Of a stretch of 64,000 nt of DNA, positions 42,691 through 53,450 are shown piece by piece. The stretch lies in assembly GCA_949825065.1 (NCBI GenBank), contig OX463838.1, positions 5,310,251-5,374,250 on the forward strand, read 5' to 3'. The notes under the pieces were generated by a model. That model saw only the letters and a list, made by a program, of their open reading frames with translations, was not told the DNA's origin and did not search any database. A program made the position numbers and the translations under genes. This stretch comes from Odontocerum albicorne. Taxonomy: Eukaryota > Arthropoda > Insecta > Trichoptera > Odontoceridae. How positions within the stretch are numbered: the stretch's first letter is position 1; every line of letters starts with the position of its first letter.

Positions 42691-43867
42691 ATCATGAAGT
42701 ATGTGTGTATTTTTTTTAATGTCTTATACCAAATAGTTTTTCGGGTTTCACCGTACACGTTCTTGTCAAACACGTATATGACAAAATTTATGGACGTGGA
42801 AAAGGCAAAGAAAGTCAGTCGGAAAATGACAGTTCAGCGCTCTATCCTCTATGTCTACCCTAACAGAGAAATTGCGAGATGGTATATATACACGTATGAA
42901 TGTCTGTTATTTTCATTGGAAAAATATCACTCACAGGTCTAGGTGGATGAATGTATTAAATAAATAAATACGCATGTTTTCATGCAGAAAATAAACTTTA
43001 ATGTTAAATGTTATTTTTTAAACAGTCAACCTTAATTTAAACTAGAAGCAAATCTGCAAGGATAATTGCAATACAATTGGAGAGAGTACGTTACATCGGA
43101 CCCCAATTTCAAGGATATTTATCGACCAATTGGAGTTGAAGGGGATATTCTGCGAGTACTTAACCCATTCCAGCCCATCGTGTCATCAATCCTACTCAAC
43201 ATGTAGTGTTTGTTATTGAAAAATATTTTTCAATTTAATAAAATTATTTTGAAAATGATTTATCAATCCACTATTTTATCTACAAAAATATTCGTATGTA
43301 GAAACGATGAAAAAATAAATTAGTGGATTTTTCTAATTATTATTAAGTCAATAAATGTGAATTATTATAAACCTCTAATTTATTATCAAATATTACACTA
43401 AATAATATTTTAGAGATTTATTTTGTAATATTTTATAAATATGAGTGCCTAAATATATTTTTAAAACTTGAGTTTTATCAAAAATACAAACTACAACCCT
43501 CAGGTCAGAACATTACAGCCCCCAGGTCAAAACATTACAGCCCTCAAGTACTTATTATTTTATGTGAGAATTAAATAAGTGGATAAAAGGTGGGGACTAC
43601 ATTTTGCAAGGGGTTCTATTAATTGTTTTGCTAGTAAATACGGATTCCAGTACCGAGCACGCTCATTGAGGAAGTTATTGAATACACATCATATAGATGT
43701 ATAATTTACTAGACATAAAAACACGTGAAAACTTTAAAAGTCAGTTATCTTAACCACGTAAAAACAATACGCATAAATCGGAAATAGGTGTATACTGATG
43801 TGCTCGTGAGTCTTAGTGTATGAAAGGTATCAGTTTTAGGTGGCTTTTCTGAGTATTATACTGTGAT
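42691..43867. other. No recognisable feature
   Basis: AT-rich spacer. A short duplication, AACATTACAGCCC with CAGGTCA before it, occurs at 43501-43545. No gene seen. Confidence 0.4.
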
Positions 43868-43990
43868 GTACGTGGTTTGTCGTCTGATTTCGACGTTTCG
43901 AAAACGTCACAGTTTTCATCTTCAGGCCTTGTTTTTAATCACTTTTGACAGACTAAAAATAAAATTTGAGGGTGAAATCTACAACGTTCT
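43868..43990 (-). mobile_element. Terminal repeat of a second Penelope-like family with hammerhead-like core
   Basis: On the minus strand 43892-43925 reads CTGAAGA, one T, GAAAAC, six loop bases, GTTTTC, GAAAC and GTC. This matches the conserved core order of a hammerhead ribozyme (CUGANGA, helix II, GAAA, then a GUH cleavage triplet) with a perfect 6-bp helix II and one extra base. Related arrangements occur at 25399-25443 and 45779-45812. Hammerhead motifs are known from Penelope-like terminal repeats. Helix I is not convincing, so activity is not claimed. Confidence 0.45.
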
Positions 43991-44237
43991 CGAAACGTAG
44001 GCATCATCGCCAAACAGCTCTATACAACATTCCGAAAAACCTTATACAACCGATGCGAAGGACCGCGTATTCTCAAAACATATGTGACAAAGATAATTTG
44101 TAAGTAAATAATCAGTTTTGTATAATATACAAGTTCACCTAGTCAAGTAGGCATAGTGAATTTGAATTGTAAAAGTGGAGGGAAAAACAAATATGAAAGA
44201 GAAAATAAATCTGCCCTCGTTGAAGAACTTGTGGAAT

Positions 44238-45035
44238 CGTGGTACTATTTTATTGTGGTACTATTTTACTGTTGTACAATTTTAATGTGGTACCATTTTA
44301 ATGTGATACCATTTTTTTGTGGTACCATTTTATGGTGATACCATTTTATTGTGGTACCACTTTGTTGTGGTATCATTTTATTGTGGTACCATTATATTGT
44401 GGTACCATTTTGTTGTGGTACCATTTTATTGTGCCATTTTATTGTGGTACCAATTTATTGTAGTACAAATTTGTTGTGGTATCATTTTATTGATGCGCCA
44501 CTTTATTGTAGTACATTTTATTGTAGTACCATTTTACTGTGGTACTATTTTGTTGTGGTACCATTTTATTGTGCCATTTTATTGTGTTACTATTTTATTG
44601 TAGTACCATTTTAATGTGGTACCATTTTTATGTGATATCATTTCATTGTAGTACCAGTTTAATGTGGTACCATTTTAATGTGATACAATTTCATTGTGGT
44701 ACCATTTTATTGTGTTACCATTTTATTGTGGTACAATTTTTTTGTGGTACCATTTTTCTGTGGTACCATTTTATTGTAGTACCATTTTATTGTGGTACCA
44801 TTTTAATGTGATACCATTTTATTGTGGTACCATTTTATTGTGGTACCATTTTGTTGTGGTAACATTTTATTGTGCCATTTAATTGTGATACCATTTTATT
44901 GTAGTACAAATTTGTTGTGGTATCATTTTATTGTTGTGCCATTTTATTGTAGTACATTTTAATGTGTTACTATTTTTTTATGGTACCATTTTATTTTGAT
45001 GCCATTTTATTGTGGTGCCATAATATGGTGGTATC
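44238..45035. repeat. 16-bp minisatellite with KpnI sites, about 50 copies
   Basis: The unit GTGGTACCATTTTATT repeats with a 16-bp period for about 800 bp, with frequent variants (GTAGTAC, GTGATAC, GTGCC) and lost half-units. Many units contain GGTACC. A 55-bp outlier of the same unit lies at 45293-45350 between the two copies of the duplication that follows. Long frames with WYHFIVVPFYCGTIL repeats are artefacts. Confidence 0.96.
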
Positions 45036-45039
45036 ACAT

Positions 45040-45293
45040 ATTTTTCAGAACTGCTATATTAAAAGGCCAAAAATCTACGATGATCGACAATTTCCGAAAT
45101 GGAGAAGTTATTTAAATAAAAATATGTTATATAATCTGTCAAATAAATGTTGGAATAAAAAAATATAAGTGCTGATGGGTAAAAGAACCACAAAACTTTC
45201 GATCGTAACACGCTTCCATTGTTAGGGCAACTTTCGTCATAAACATTTTGCAAAGCTTTGTACTACGTGAGATTTTGTGAGTTTCGTTGAAAT
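45040..45293. repeat. 250-bp direct duplication, copy 1
   Basis: Shares with 45355-45608 an ordered series of blocks: AAAGAACCACAAAACTTTCG, GCTTCCATTGTT, GCAACTTTCGTCATAAACAT, GAGATTTTGTGAG. The copies are about 85 percent alike by eye and separated by a short piece of the 16-bp array. The minus strand keeps a similar translated stretch in both copies (YDESC-NNGSVLR-KVLWFF), which I do not recognise. Confidence 0.88.
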
Positions 45294-45354
45294 TGTGGTA
45301 CCATTTTAATGTGGTACCAATTTATTGTAGTGTATTGTATTGTAGGGTTATATT

Positions 45355-45608
45355 TTTTGGATCTGCTATGTTAAAATCACAAAATTGTCACGATGATCGC
45401 TAATTTCCTACTTGGAATGGAAATTTCAATAAGAAGATATGTTAAATCATTTTAATGTTGGATTTAAAAAAAAGTCACGAGTGCTGATGGGTTAAAGAAC
45501 CACAAAACTTTCGTTCGTAATACGCTTCCATTGTTGGAGCAACTTTCGTCATAAACATTTCGCAAGGTCTCGCACTAAGTGAGATTTTGTGAGCTCCATT
45601 GAAATTAG
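45355..45608. repeat. 250-bp direct duplication, copy 2
   Basis: Second copy of the block at 45040-45293. On the minus strand it reads YDESCSNNGSVLRTKVLWFF where copy 1 has YDESCPNNGSVLRSKVLWFF; the differing residues are few, but the frames are short and start from no clear domain. Confidence 0.88.
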
Positions 45609-45778
45609 CAGTGTAAAACAACAATGAGCATAATTTGGCATTTACTGAACTAAAGGGTCAAAACATTCTCAAAATCAACCGAAAATATTTAGCAATATCA
45701 GAGGAATTTGTATTAGATGGAAAATAAGTTTTTAAAGGAATTGTTTTTTGATATGCTATCATTTCGATAAGGTAACTT

Positions 45779-45835
45779 TACGTTTCAGGCTCATCGCAAA
45801 GCCCGTCCTCAGGAGTTACACAGACAGTCATTTTC
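45779..45835 (-). mobile_element. Third hammerhead-like terminal motif
   Basis: On the minus strand 45779-45812 reads CTGAGGA, one C, GGGCT, an eight-base loop, AGCCT, GAAAC and GTA, again the hammerhead core order with one extra base after CTGANGA. It lies in featureless DNA 50 bp from the end of a minus-strand LINE. The surrounding repeat was not otherwise identified, so family assignment to Penelope-like elements is by analogy. Confidence 0.35.
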
Positions 45836-45884
45836 CACGCAAAAACACGGAATAGTTAGATCTACTTAAAATTATAATTTTTTT

Positions 45885-46515
45885 TATGCACTTTGCACGG
45901 ATTTCTCCTGTTACACAAAGAAGGTCTGCTTCTAGCGTTAGCTTATTCGTTAGGAATAATATCAGCCAGGATTCTTCTCATACTGCTAGACGGTACCGAG
46001 AATATATCAACAGTGTAATTCAGTTGGTTCAATATCTCTAGACCACGCGTGACTGAGTGTTTAGCCACGATATTCGTTCTGTAAGTTGGTATGTAGAACA
46101 GAGGGTGATTCCTTAGATGGCTATATTTATTGGGTACATATAAACTTAGTGCTTCTAGAATCGCGGGACAGTTAAAGCAACCTTGGAAAACCTTTATTAG
46201 GAATATCACAATGGATTCTTGCCTTCGTGTTTCGAGGCTTCTATAGTTACACACCGTGAGAAGTTTGGCATGGTAAGCATATTTTGGGTAATCGCCCTTT
46301 GTTCTGTACCATAGATATCTGAGGATTTTTTTGTATTTGTTCTATACTTTTTTTATATTTGAGCTGACGAGGATCCCAAACCGTAGATGCATATTCTAAT
46401 TTGGTTCTAATTAGATAATTATATAAGTTTCGGAGGATATCGGTGCTGTTAAATTCTCTTGATATTCTGATTATAAAACCGAGTAGTTTGTAACAGTCCG
46501 ATATCAAACGTGAGA
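45885..46515 (-). pseudogene. LINE (Jockey-like) reverse-transcriptase C-terminus
   Basis: The minus strand reads LLGFIIRISREFNSTDILRN, NYLIRTKLEYASTVWDP, then IEQIQKNPQI. A frameshift follows near 46260, then CNYRSLETRRQESIVIFLIK, FNCPAILEALSLYVPNK and the end MRRILADIIPNE. LGF..R...F, the LVRSxLEYxSxVWxP pattern and the L.YRSLxTRR segment are those of Jockey/R1-type polymerases downstream of the catalytic core. A short A-rich tail follows at about 45880-45890. A truncated sister insert is at 40651. Confidence 0.8.
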
Positions 46516-47647
46516 CATGGTTAACGAACGATAATATATGATTGTACTGCAGGCAAGGTTAGTTAGTCAGCACACTAAGTCCTAATTTTCAAATCAATCG
46601 CAAAATCTTATGCATAATGGTGTGCAAGTGACAACTTTTTTGTATGGAAGCATAGCTTGGGCACTGAATGGGAGTAATAAATGCAGTTTAAGTGCGGTAG
46701 AATTGCACGCCTTATATGCAATATCTAGTATGTCAGCAACACGAAAATTTTAAATATTTAAATTAAATTAAATTCATTCAACAATTTGAAACTAAAGTAA
46801 GAAAAAAAGTCTTTCAAAGGCAAGTTATACACAAAATTATAAAAAAAAAACTTTATATAAACTGTAACAGAATTTCTAATCTCCCAGTTAAGTCCAGATT
46901 AAGGAAATGCTTTAACAGAATCCTCCTGATCTCACTTACACCTTCAATGAAAATATATATCCACCCAGTTGAATTATACAAAGTTTAATCGTAATATTTT
47001 TTTCAGGTGATGGAAGAGTTGCGAGAGGTATTGAAAGTCGTGTTGCGAGAGGACACAAAGTCAACGGGGCACTAAAATATTAATATTAGATCCGGGCAGT
47101 ATCGAAATTTGCTAAGATGACTGTCTATAACAGTATTCTTGGAAATAGTCCAACTTTAATGTATTGGAGTGGAACATAGACGTGGAACCAAGTAAATTTA
47201 AGGCTGATGTATAAAATAAGATGAAGAAGAGCAGCGTGAGATGGTTTGGACACGTTAAACGAATGAATGATTAAATAATATCAAAACAAACATGATCGGA
47301 ATGAATGGTAGATGAAGGCCAAAGAATAAAAGTTGGATCAAGCTAATAATATTTTGAAACAAGGATCTAGGAGAAGCAAAAGACGTATGTATGTTGTGAT
47401 AGGAAAGTCAGGTGGTCTGTTCTCTTTGGCTACCACAAGAGAAAGTAACTTGATGGTATGTTTGTGTGTTCTATAATATTTTGAAATGAAAAAAAAAATA
47501 AAAAAAAAAAATTATTTGCACTTGATGAAAATATACTGTTAAATAAAAAAAATAATAAAGATAAATCAACATCTGGATGTAAGTAGGTTGTGTGGTATGC
47601 GCCTTGGTTTTTGTTAGATAGCCAGCCTTTTCTGCCTGTGTATTTAA
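46516..47647. other. No recognisable feature
   Basis: About 1.1 kb of mostly AT-rich spacer, ending at the TTAA of the next MITE. A weak LINE-like phrase (minus-strand-free, AGATGGTTTGGACACGTTAA near 47240, reading RWFGHVKRMND on the plus strand) suggests a LINE scrap at about 47140-47400, too decayed to delimit. Confidence 0.45.
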
Positions 47648-48283
47648 CCCTTCCCTTACGGTGATAAAAATAATACGCGTGATCCGGTGTTGGGTAGTGA
47701 GTACGCAATAAAAAATTAGCGATTTTAAATCGGAAAAATAAGAGCATTCATAGATAATCACCTTAATTAATTATAATTGAAGTTAAAAATTATAATAATT
47801 GAAATTTATTTGCTGAAAACATTAAAAAACCATCTAAAAACATTAAAAAACGCTCACGGAACGGGCGTACGTCTAGTCTAACCCATTTGCAAGCCTAGAC
47901 GTTACTAGTGGCGAGGAACGTCTGTCGCATACCCCAGCGCTTACGCCTTTGCTTGCGACGTTGAGACAATTCAGGTTCTCGCAATTCAGTCTAGTATGCA
48001 AGAGTGAGATGCGAATATAGTGTCGCGCTTCTCGCATACTATTCACCTATCGTCAAGATGAGGCACTCTCAGCGTTTAAATGCGAATTTGTTTTCGATCT
48101 TTACAAAACACCTCGATGTAGTCGATTAATTCTGATTATTATTAATATTATTTTTTAAATTAATGCGTAAATATATTATGGAGGAATACCTAAAATCTTA
48201 ACCTTGTATTTATTACATTTATAGAGATATTGATGGTTATTAGAAGCAACGTGTAGAAGATAACCAACACAGGGAAGGAAAGG
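47648..48283 (+). mobile_element. piggyBac-like MITE, family a, copy 3
   Basis: TTAA on both sides (47644-47647 and 48284-48287), ends CCCTTCCCTTACGGTG and CACAGGGAAGGAAAGG. Collinear with 21183-21807, with a small duplication of ACATTAAAAAACCATCTA-type sequence near 47818-47848. No coding capacity; frames crossing its left end are not genes. Confidence 0.9.
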
Positions 48284-48487
48284 TTAATATTGAAAGATCT
48301 GTGGTTGGATAAAGTGAATTAATTTTGAAACAAGGAAATTTTAAGGGTGTACTCGTAACCTCTACATTTCAAACTTTGTTGACCCGCTTACTTAATAAAA
48401 ATGATACCCATATTTTATAATTACATTTGGTAGAAAATTCTACAACTTAAAATGCATGTTAATGTTTCTAAGACAGTGTTTTTTTAA

Positions 48488-49444
48488 CCTTTTCTTCCCT
48501 GTGATGTGTAACTAGTACACATTGCTTCTAAAAACTTTAATATCTCTATAAATATATTAAATACTGGCTACAGATTTTAGGTATTCCTCCGTAATAAATT
48601 TATTTATTTATTTTAATTTTATTTAACACTTTTATTGCAAATGCAATCTGGCGGGCTTATTGCCAGGCGGAAATCTCTTCCAACCAACCAGACAAAAGTA
48701 AATTAAGCAAGTTACGTGGTCATATAAATCAATCAAATGACTATCCATCCCCACGAAATCCATAAACATATATGTGAGCACATGCCCACGAACTCCACGA
48801 AGACGGACAGTCACCCGAACATTCTTTTTCATATAAAGGGAGATATCATCAATCAAAAGGAAAAGAAGGAATGATGGAGAGGAAAGGAAAAGAAAAATCA
48901 GGAATAAAACACGTTATTTTACTGACTAGAAATTAAGACGTTTTTCAGTCGCTTCTTAAAGCATGCCAAGGACGCGCATTGAATGAAAAAAATAATATTA
49001 GTAATAATTAGCACTTATTGGCCACATCAGAGATATTTTGTGAAAATCGGGAATAAGTTTATCAATACAATCAAACGTGTGCCAGTGTGTGACGTAGGTA
49101 AATTAATTCTAAAAAAAAGCGCTATGGGGGAGGAAGCGACGCTATTCACGTACTTTGATATATGGGAACGCAAGAAATATAATCTCAGTTCGCTCGCTTC
49201 AGTAGCTTTTGGGCATCTATTTGAGGTGGTCGCTTCACCCGTTTTGTGAAAGTCGGCCGATGTTTTTTTCATGTTTTCACCAATTGAATTTCAATTATTG
49301 TAATTTTTGACTTCAATTTTAATTAATTTAAGCGATTGGTTATGAATATTTTTATTTCTCCGATTATAAATCGCTCATTTTTACATGTGTATTGAATACA
49401 CAGCACCGGAACGCGCGGATATTTTTAGCACATGAAGGGAAAGG
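48488..49444 (+). mobile_element. piggyBac-like MITE, family b, copy 2, split by a LINE
   Basis: TTAA at 48484-48487 and 49445-49448. The left part (CTTTTCTTCCCTGTGATGTG to CCTCCGTAATAAATTTA) and the right part (CGCATTGAATGAAAAA to ATGAAGGGAAAGG) together match the uninterrupted copy at 22248-22865. Between them lies the minus-strand LINE 3' end at 48600-48973. Open frames in the right part overlap on both strands and have no pattern. Confidence 0.88.
48600..48973 (-). mobile_element. LINE 3' end, copy 3, nested in a MITE
   Basis: The minus strand matches 12350-12730: TTGGCATGCTTTAAGAAGCG (end of ORF2, ACFKKRLK), TTTCTAGTCAGTAAAATAAC, the untranslated part and the final TGCAATAAAAGTGTTAAATA with a TAAA-type tail. 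The tail segment GGTTGGTTGGAAGAGATTTC is the one shared with the SINEs. It lies entirely inside MITE b copy 2, so it is younger than that MITE. Confidence 0.88.
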
Positions 49445-49480
49445 TTAAATATGTTTTTAGGAAAAAAACGTACATGAAGG

Positions 49481-49940
49481 TGTAGGAACTACTGTCGTCG
49501 CTGAAATATTGTCAACATACACGGTCAACGACCGACGAAACGACATTTGGATATGTCCAAAGGTCGCATACCAAAACATTGAAATTGTTTACCCACAAAT
49601 ACTATTTACGATACATTCCACAGTAGAAAGAGAACGCATCGCGCTGTCTCGCCGTTTTCGCCAACAAATTGTCTACCCACAATATTATTTGCGATGTCTG
49701 CAATATTTCAATCGACCATCTCTGCACGCACAGAAGCGAGATAAAAATATATTGCGGGCGCACTCCCGCGCACATTCCGAAATGTATAAATACCTACTTA
49801 CCGATAAATAAAGCATCATTAATTATTATTTATTATTCATTGATTCATTCACTCTGTCTTTCAGAATTGCTAATTGACGTATTTTATTTAAATACCAAAC
49901 AATCAAAATGATCAGTGCGTCCTTCAAGGACATTCGTTAA
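49481..49940 (+). repeat. LTR-like repeat, copy 2
   Basis: Begins TGTAGGAACT 33 bp after the TTAA of the MITE and ends CATTCGTTAA. Collinear with copy 1: GGTCAACGACCGACG, TAGAAAGAGAACGCATCGCG, TATAAATACCTACTTACCG, AATAAA, GACGTATTTTATTT. TATA-like and AATAAA signals are retained. No target duplication found here. Confidence 0.65.
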
Positions 49941-50459
49941 AAATGATTTATTTATTTGTACTTTTCATCTTATTATATCTTCAACGAATTAGTACGTCAT
50001 ATTAATAAATTCGATAGCAAAATTATGTTAATTAAGTGCCAATATTGCTTTTTAGACAATCGCTCTATTTCTCCGTGAATAGTTAAGAATGTGACCGATT
50101 AATTAACGGAAGGAATGGATCCACAGTTCCATGGAAATATCTTTACTTACGAAGCAAGGTTTATGTTCCCCTCTATAATTTATTCAATGTTTGGTATTAA
50201 CTATGAGATATTATATATATCCTACCTTTCCATTTACTCCTGGTATTTGATTATATTTGTAACCTTAGAATGTTGTTCACAATGTTTCATCTAAATATTA
50301 TACATTCCTCTGTTATTAATATATATTCAAATATAGTGCTACCATTAGTAAATATAACTAACCGAATGCCGTTTAGTGTGAATACTTATCAAATTGGTAC
50401 TTTCAATATACAGGGCTCTAATCAGTCGACAATCTAATTTATTATTCAAATTACTGATA
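49941..50459. other. No recognisable feature
   Basis: AT-rich spacer between two LTR-like repeats in opposite orientation. I looked for retroviral-type internal coding sequence here and found none. Confidence 0.45.
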
Positions 50460-50942
50460 CATCTTTAGCGGAATGCTTTATTGATACGTCGTGATGATTT
50501 TAATTTGTTTTGTATTTAAAATAAAATACGTCGATTCAGGAATGCGAAAAAGTGAGAGTGAATAATCGATAAATAGTAAACAGCGATGAATGGTCAAGTG
50601 AATAATAATAAGTGCTCTTTATTTGTCGGTAAGTAGGTATATATACAATTTCAGAACGGGGCGCGTGAATGCGTCCGCAGAATATCTTGATCTCACTCCT
50701 GTGCGTGCCGAGGTGGTCGCAGACGTTGCCAATGATATAGTGGGTAGAATATTTATTGCCGAAACGGTGAGACAACGCGATGCGTTCTCTTTCTACCGTG
50801 GAATGCTACGTAAATATTATTTGCGTGTAAACAATATTGACGTTCTGGTATGTGATCTTTGTACATATTCAAAGGTTGATTCATCGGTCGTTGACCGTGC
50901 ATGTTGACAATATTTAGGGACGTCGATATTCCCTACACATCT
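50460..50942 (-). repeat. LTR-like repeat, copy 3, with 5-bp target duplication
   Basis: The repeat proper is 50465-50937 (minus: TGTAGGGAAT to CATTCCGCTAA) flanked by CATCT at 50460-50464 and 50938-50942. A five-base duplication with a TATA-like box (TATATATACC) and AATAAA at the corresponding places supports a solo LTR. The 3' terminal dinucleotide is AA rather than the usual CA. Frames on both strands are incidental. Confidence 0.75.
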
Positions 50943-51137
50943 ATTGTAATAAATTTAACTTTTTATGATAAATAACGCCGATTGAGCAAAAAAAATAATT
51001 TAATATTCCAAAAATATTTACGACTTGATGGATCTCGGGAATAAAAAAGTAAAAGTTTTGGTATTTATGGTATCATATAATCACTTCACTACATTGAATA
51101 TATTTAAAAATACGCAAAAGCTAACGTTAGTTTAATA

Positions 51138-51300
51138 CAGGGGTGTCCAACTGAAATCATTTGGTGGACCAAATAAAACATTGTAAGTCTTTGATGGGCC
51201 ACACATATAAATACTTTATAACTTAATAACAATATGACGTTTTTTATATTCAAAATAAACAAACAACTTACAATCGAAATATTTTATGACTTTGTTAAAT
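51138..51300 (+). mobile_element. hAT-like terminus
   Basis: CAGGGGTGTCCAACTGAAAT followed by TGATGGGCCACACAT is the typical left end of Charlie-like hAT elements (CAGGGGTGTCCAAxxT, GGGCCACA). A matching right end was not found with confidence; a weak candidate is TGTTTGGACACTTC near 51407. Interior beyond about 51300 is not recognised. A different element from the one at 18041. Confidence 0.55.
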
Positions 51301-51880
51301 TAATGAAACGTTTGTTTTTTTATTATTTGGTTATTTTTTAATGTTGACTGGTAATTTGGACGTCACGCATCGCAGTTGATTAGTCAAGGTTTCACCAGTC
51401 AACTTGTTTGGACACTTCGATTTTATAATTTTGAATTTTGAAAAAAAAAAATGATTCGCAGCGATACGTGGTGCCAAAAGCAGTTGTAATGCACATTGCC
51501 AGTTGCCTTAATTTTGGAAATTTATCTTCAAGGATACGTTTCTGATAAAATTCGTGTATTTTATTCCCTTCGAACAGCTTTCATCTCAATGCTTGTTGAA
51601 AATTATTGTAATTAACGTGCACGGATTTTTTTTAAATTTTATCTATAACAAAATGTATAGAAAGTATGAAACCTCGAAAGGGTCCCACAAAATCTAAAAT
51701 TCAAGATTTGGACATATCTGGTATAATACATTAAGAAAACTTATCAAGAAAGACGAACTTAAGTCCTCGTAACTATGAAAATGCGAAATAAGTCAGAATC
51801 ATACATCTTCCGCAATCCGCCATTATTTCGTTTTGTTTATGGTTTTAAACTTCATACTGTGTACAATCCCTACTGTGTAC
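51301..51880. other. No recognisable feature
   Basis: Could be the interior of the hAT-like element starting at 51138, but no transposase motif was seen. Confidence 0.35.
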
Positions 51881-52067
51881 GACTCCGTGGCCTGGTGATA
51901 AGACACTTGTCTGCCGATCCGGAGGTTGCGGGTTCAATCCCCGCTGGAACCCAATTTTTTTTAAATAGGATTCTAGTCTGGTTAACACTTAGGGCCTATA
52001 AAAACATCATTCTGGTTGGTTGGAAGAGATTGCCACATGGCAATAAACTCGCCAGGTTAAAAAAAAA
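51881..52067 (+). mobile_element. tRNA-derived SINE
   Basis: Head GACTCCGTGGCCTGGTGATA (A box), CTGCCGATCCGGAGGTTGCG, B box GGGTTCAATCCCCGC, then GGAACCCAATTTTTTTTAAA and CTAGTCTGGTTAACACTTAG. The tail is TGGTTGGTTGGAAGAGATTG, CCACATGGCAATAAACTCG, CCAGG and an A-run. Very close to 56953-57146. The 106-codon frame running through it is not a gene. Confidence 0.92.
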
Positions 52068-52761
52068 TCTTAAACCATCCCTATGCATGATCTAATCAAT
52101 ATTCTTCTTGGTGTAGATCTTGAATTTGTTTTGTTACATTTCTGAAACATTCATGAAAAGTAAAACATCAGCTGTCTCCACTTTTCAGGCAACCTCCTTG
52201 GTTTGCGACATACTGCACAAATATCATGTACTGCTTTATATAGGAATCTATCACTGCCCATTGAATTAACAGGATTACGCCAGTTCCTCTTTCTCTTCCT
52301 GCTCAATCTAATTATGAGTTATATATATATTGCACGTCTGTAGAATTTTGTTGTTTCTGACCTTACGTTTTAAGAGTTTGGTATGGTTCGTAGTTTTTTT
52401 ATTTTGGATAATCAAAGTAGATTCATTGTTCTATTTGTGTCGGCTTTGATACTGCTAGTCATGATCAGCCATGCACATGTATTTTATATTCGAATTTTGA
52501 TATCAAAGCGCTTGTGTTTGTGTTTCTCAAATTATATCTCTTAGACAAACAGATATTGCGGCTGCCTTATTTGTTTCTTTCCTAACTCCACTGTAGATAT
52601 AATAATAACTGGAGATGTAGATATTTAAGTGTTTAAATTGCTCTAATAGACGATTTTATAATAACGAAACTGTAGGAATGTTCTAAAATTTTCAGTAAAT
52701 AAAATTGAATCGCTCTTTAATTTAAATAAGACATTCTGAACGCAAGTCATAGAAAATATAT
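52068..52761. other. No recognisable feature
   Basis: Spacer of mixed composition with no motif recognised. Confidence 0.4.
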
Positions 52762-53450
52762 TGTTTATAGTTAAGGCAATAACGTTGTGGATGTTTAAAG
52801 ATTTTGTAATTTATTTTATCAAACACTGTTTATTCCACTTTTTTGTAACGGTATAACCCTACCGGTTTCAAGGCTTTCACTTCATCTTCAGGGGAGCACA
52901 AACAATACTAAATTATGTTCGAACTGGTACCGATATACACGCTTCAACGGTTGGGGACTGAGGGCTTAGGGAGGCATGGGACAATTTCGGCCAGCAACGG
53001 AGAGATTTTTGGGATAAATGTGTTTACCAGATGTTCGCTTCGGTGTACTGACTTAGGAAATTCTAGGGCCTCTTATATGTCCAATTTATTTCCATTACTA
53101 CTGATATTTAAGAATTTGGCATCATCGATGCCAATAGAAAAAGATCGATAGAAAAATTATGGTTTTTACGGTGACAATGATTAGACAATGACAATGATTA
53201 TTATAAATTAGAGAATTTGTTACTCATATATCCTGAAAATCTCTCCGCTGCTGGTTAAAATTGTCCCATGCCTCCCTCAGCTTTCAGTCTCCAGCCATTG
53301 AAGCGTGTATATCGGTACCAGTTCGACCAGAATTTAGTCTTGTTTGTGCTCCCCTAAAAATGAAGCCAAAACGTTGAAACCGGAAGTTTATACCGTTACA
53401 AAAAAGTGGAATAAACAGTATTTGATAAAATAAATAACAAAATCACAGAA
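52762..53450 (-). mobile_element. Penelope-like element remnant with inverted terminal repeats
   Basis: Left repeat: GTTAAGGCAATAACGTTGTG, then AAACACTGTTTATTCC to ATCTTCAGGGGAGCACAAAC and GGTACCGATATACACGC. Right repeat: CGTGTATATCGGTACCAG to GTTTATACCGTTACAAAAAA and GGAATAAACAG. In the minus strand between them, about 53010-53200, scraps correspond to the ILESLDIFK and THRGEHLxNTxIP parts of the GIY-YIG region at 40998-41262. Reverse transcriptase absent. A small second inverted pair, AATTTCGGCCAGCAACGG against CCGCTGCTGGTTAAAATT, lies inside. Confidence 0.72.

Noticed and set aside
44156..44882. Series of frames with VVPFYCGTILLWYHFI repeats
   Set aside because: Translation of the 16-bp minisatellite in successive frames; low complexity, no protein family.
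48983..49272. Opposed frames of 80-88 codons
   Set aside because: Both lie in the right half of MITE family b, which has no conserved frame in its other copy.
49481..50942. A complete LTR retrotransposon between copies 2 and 3
   Set aside because: The two repeats are in opposite orientation and the 525 bp between them hold no gag, protease, reverse transcriptase or integrase pattern.
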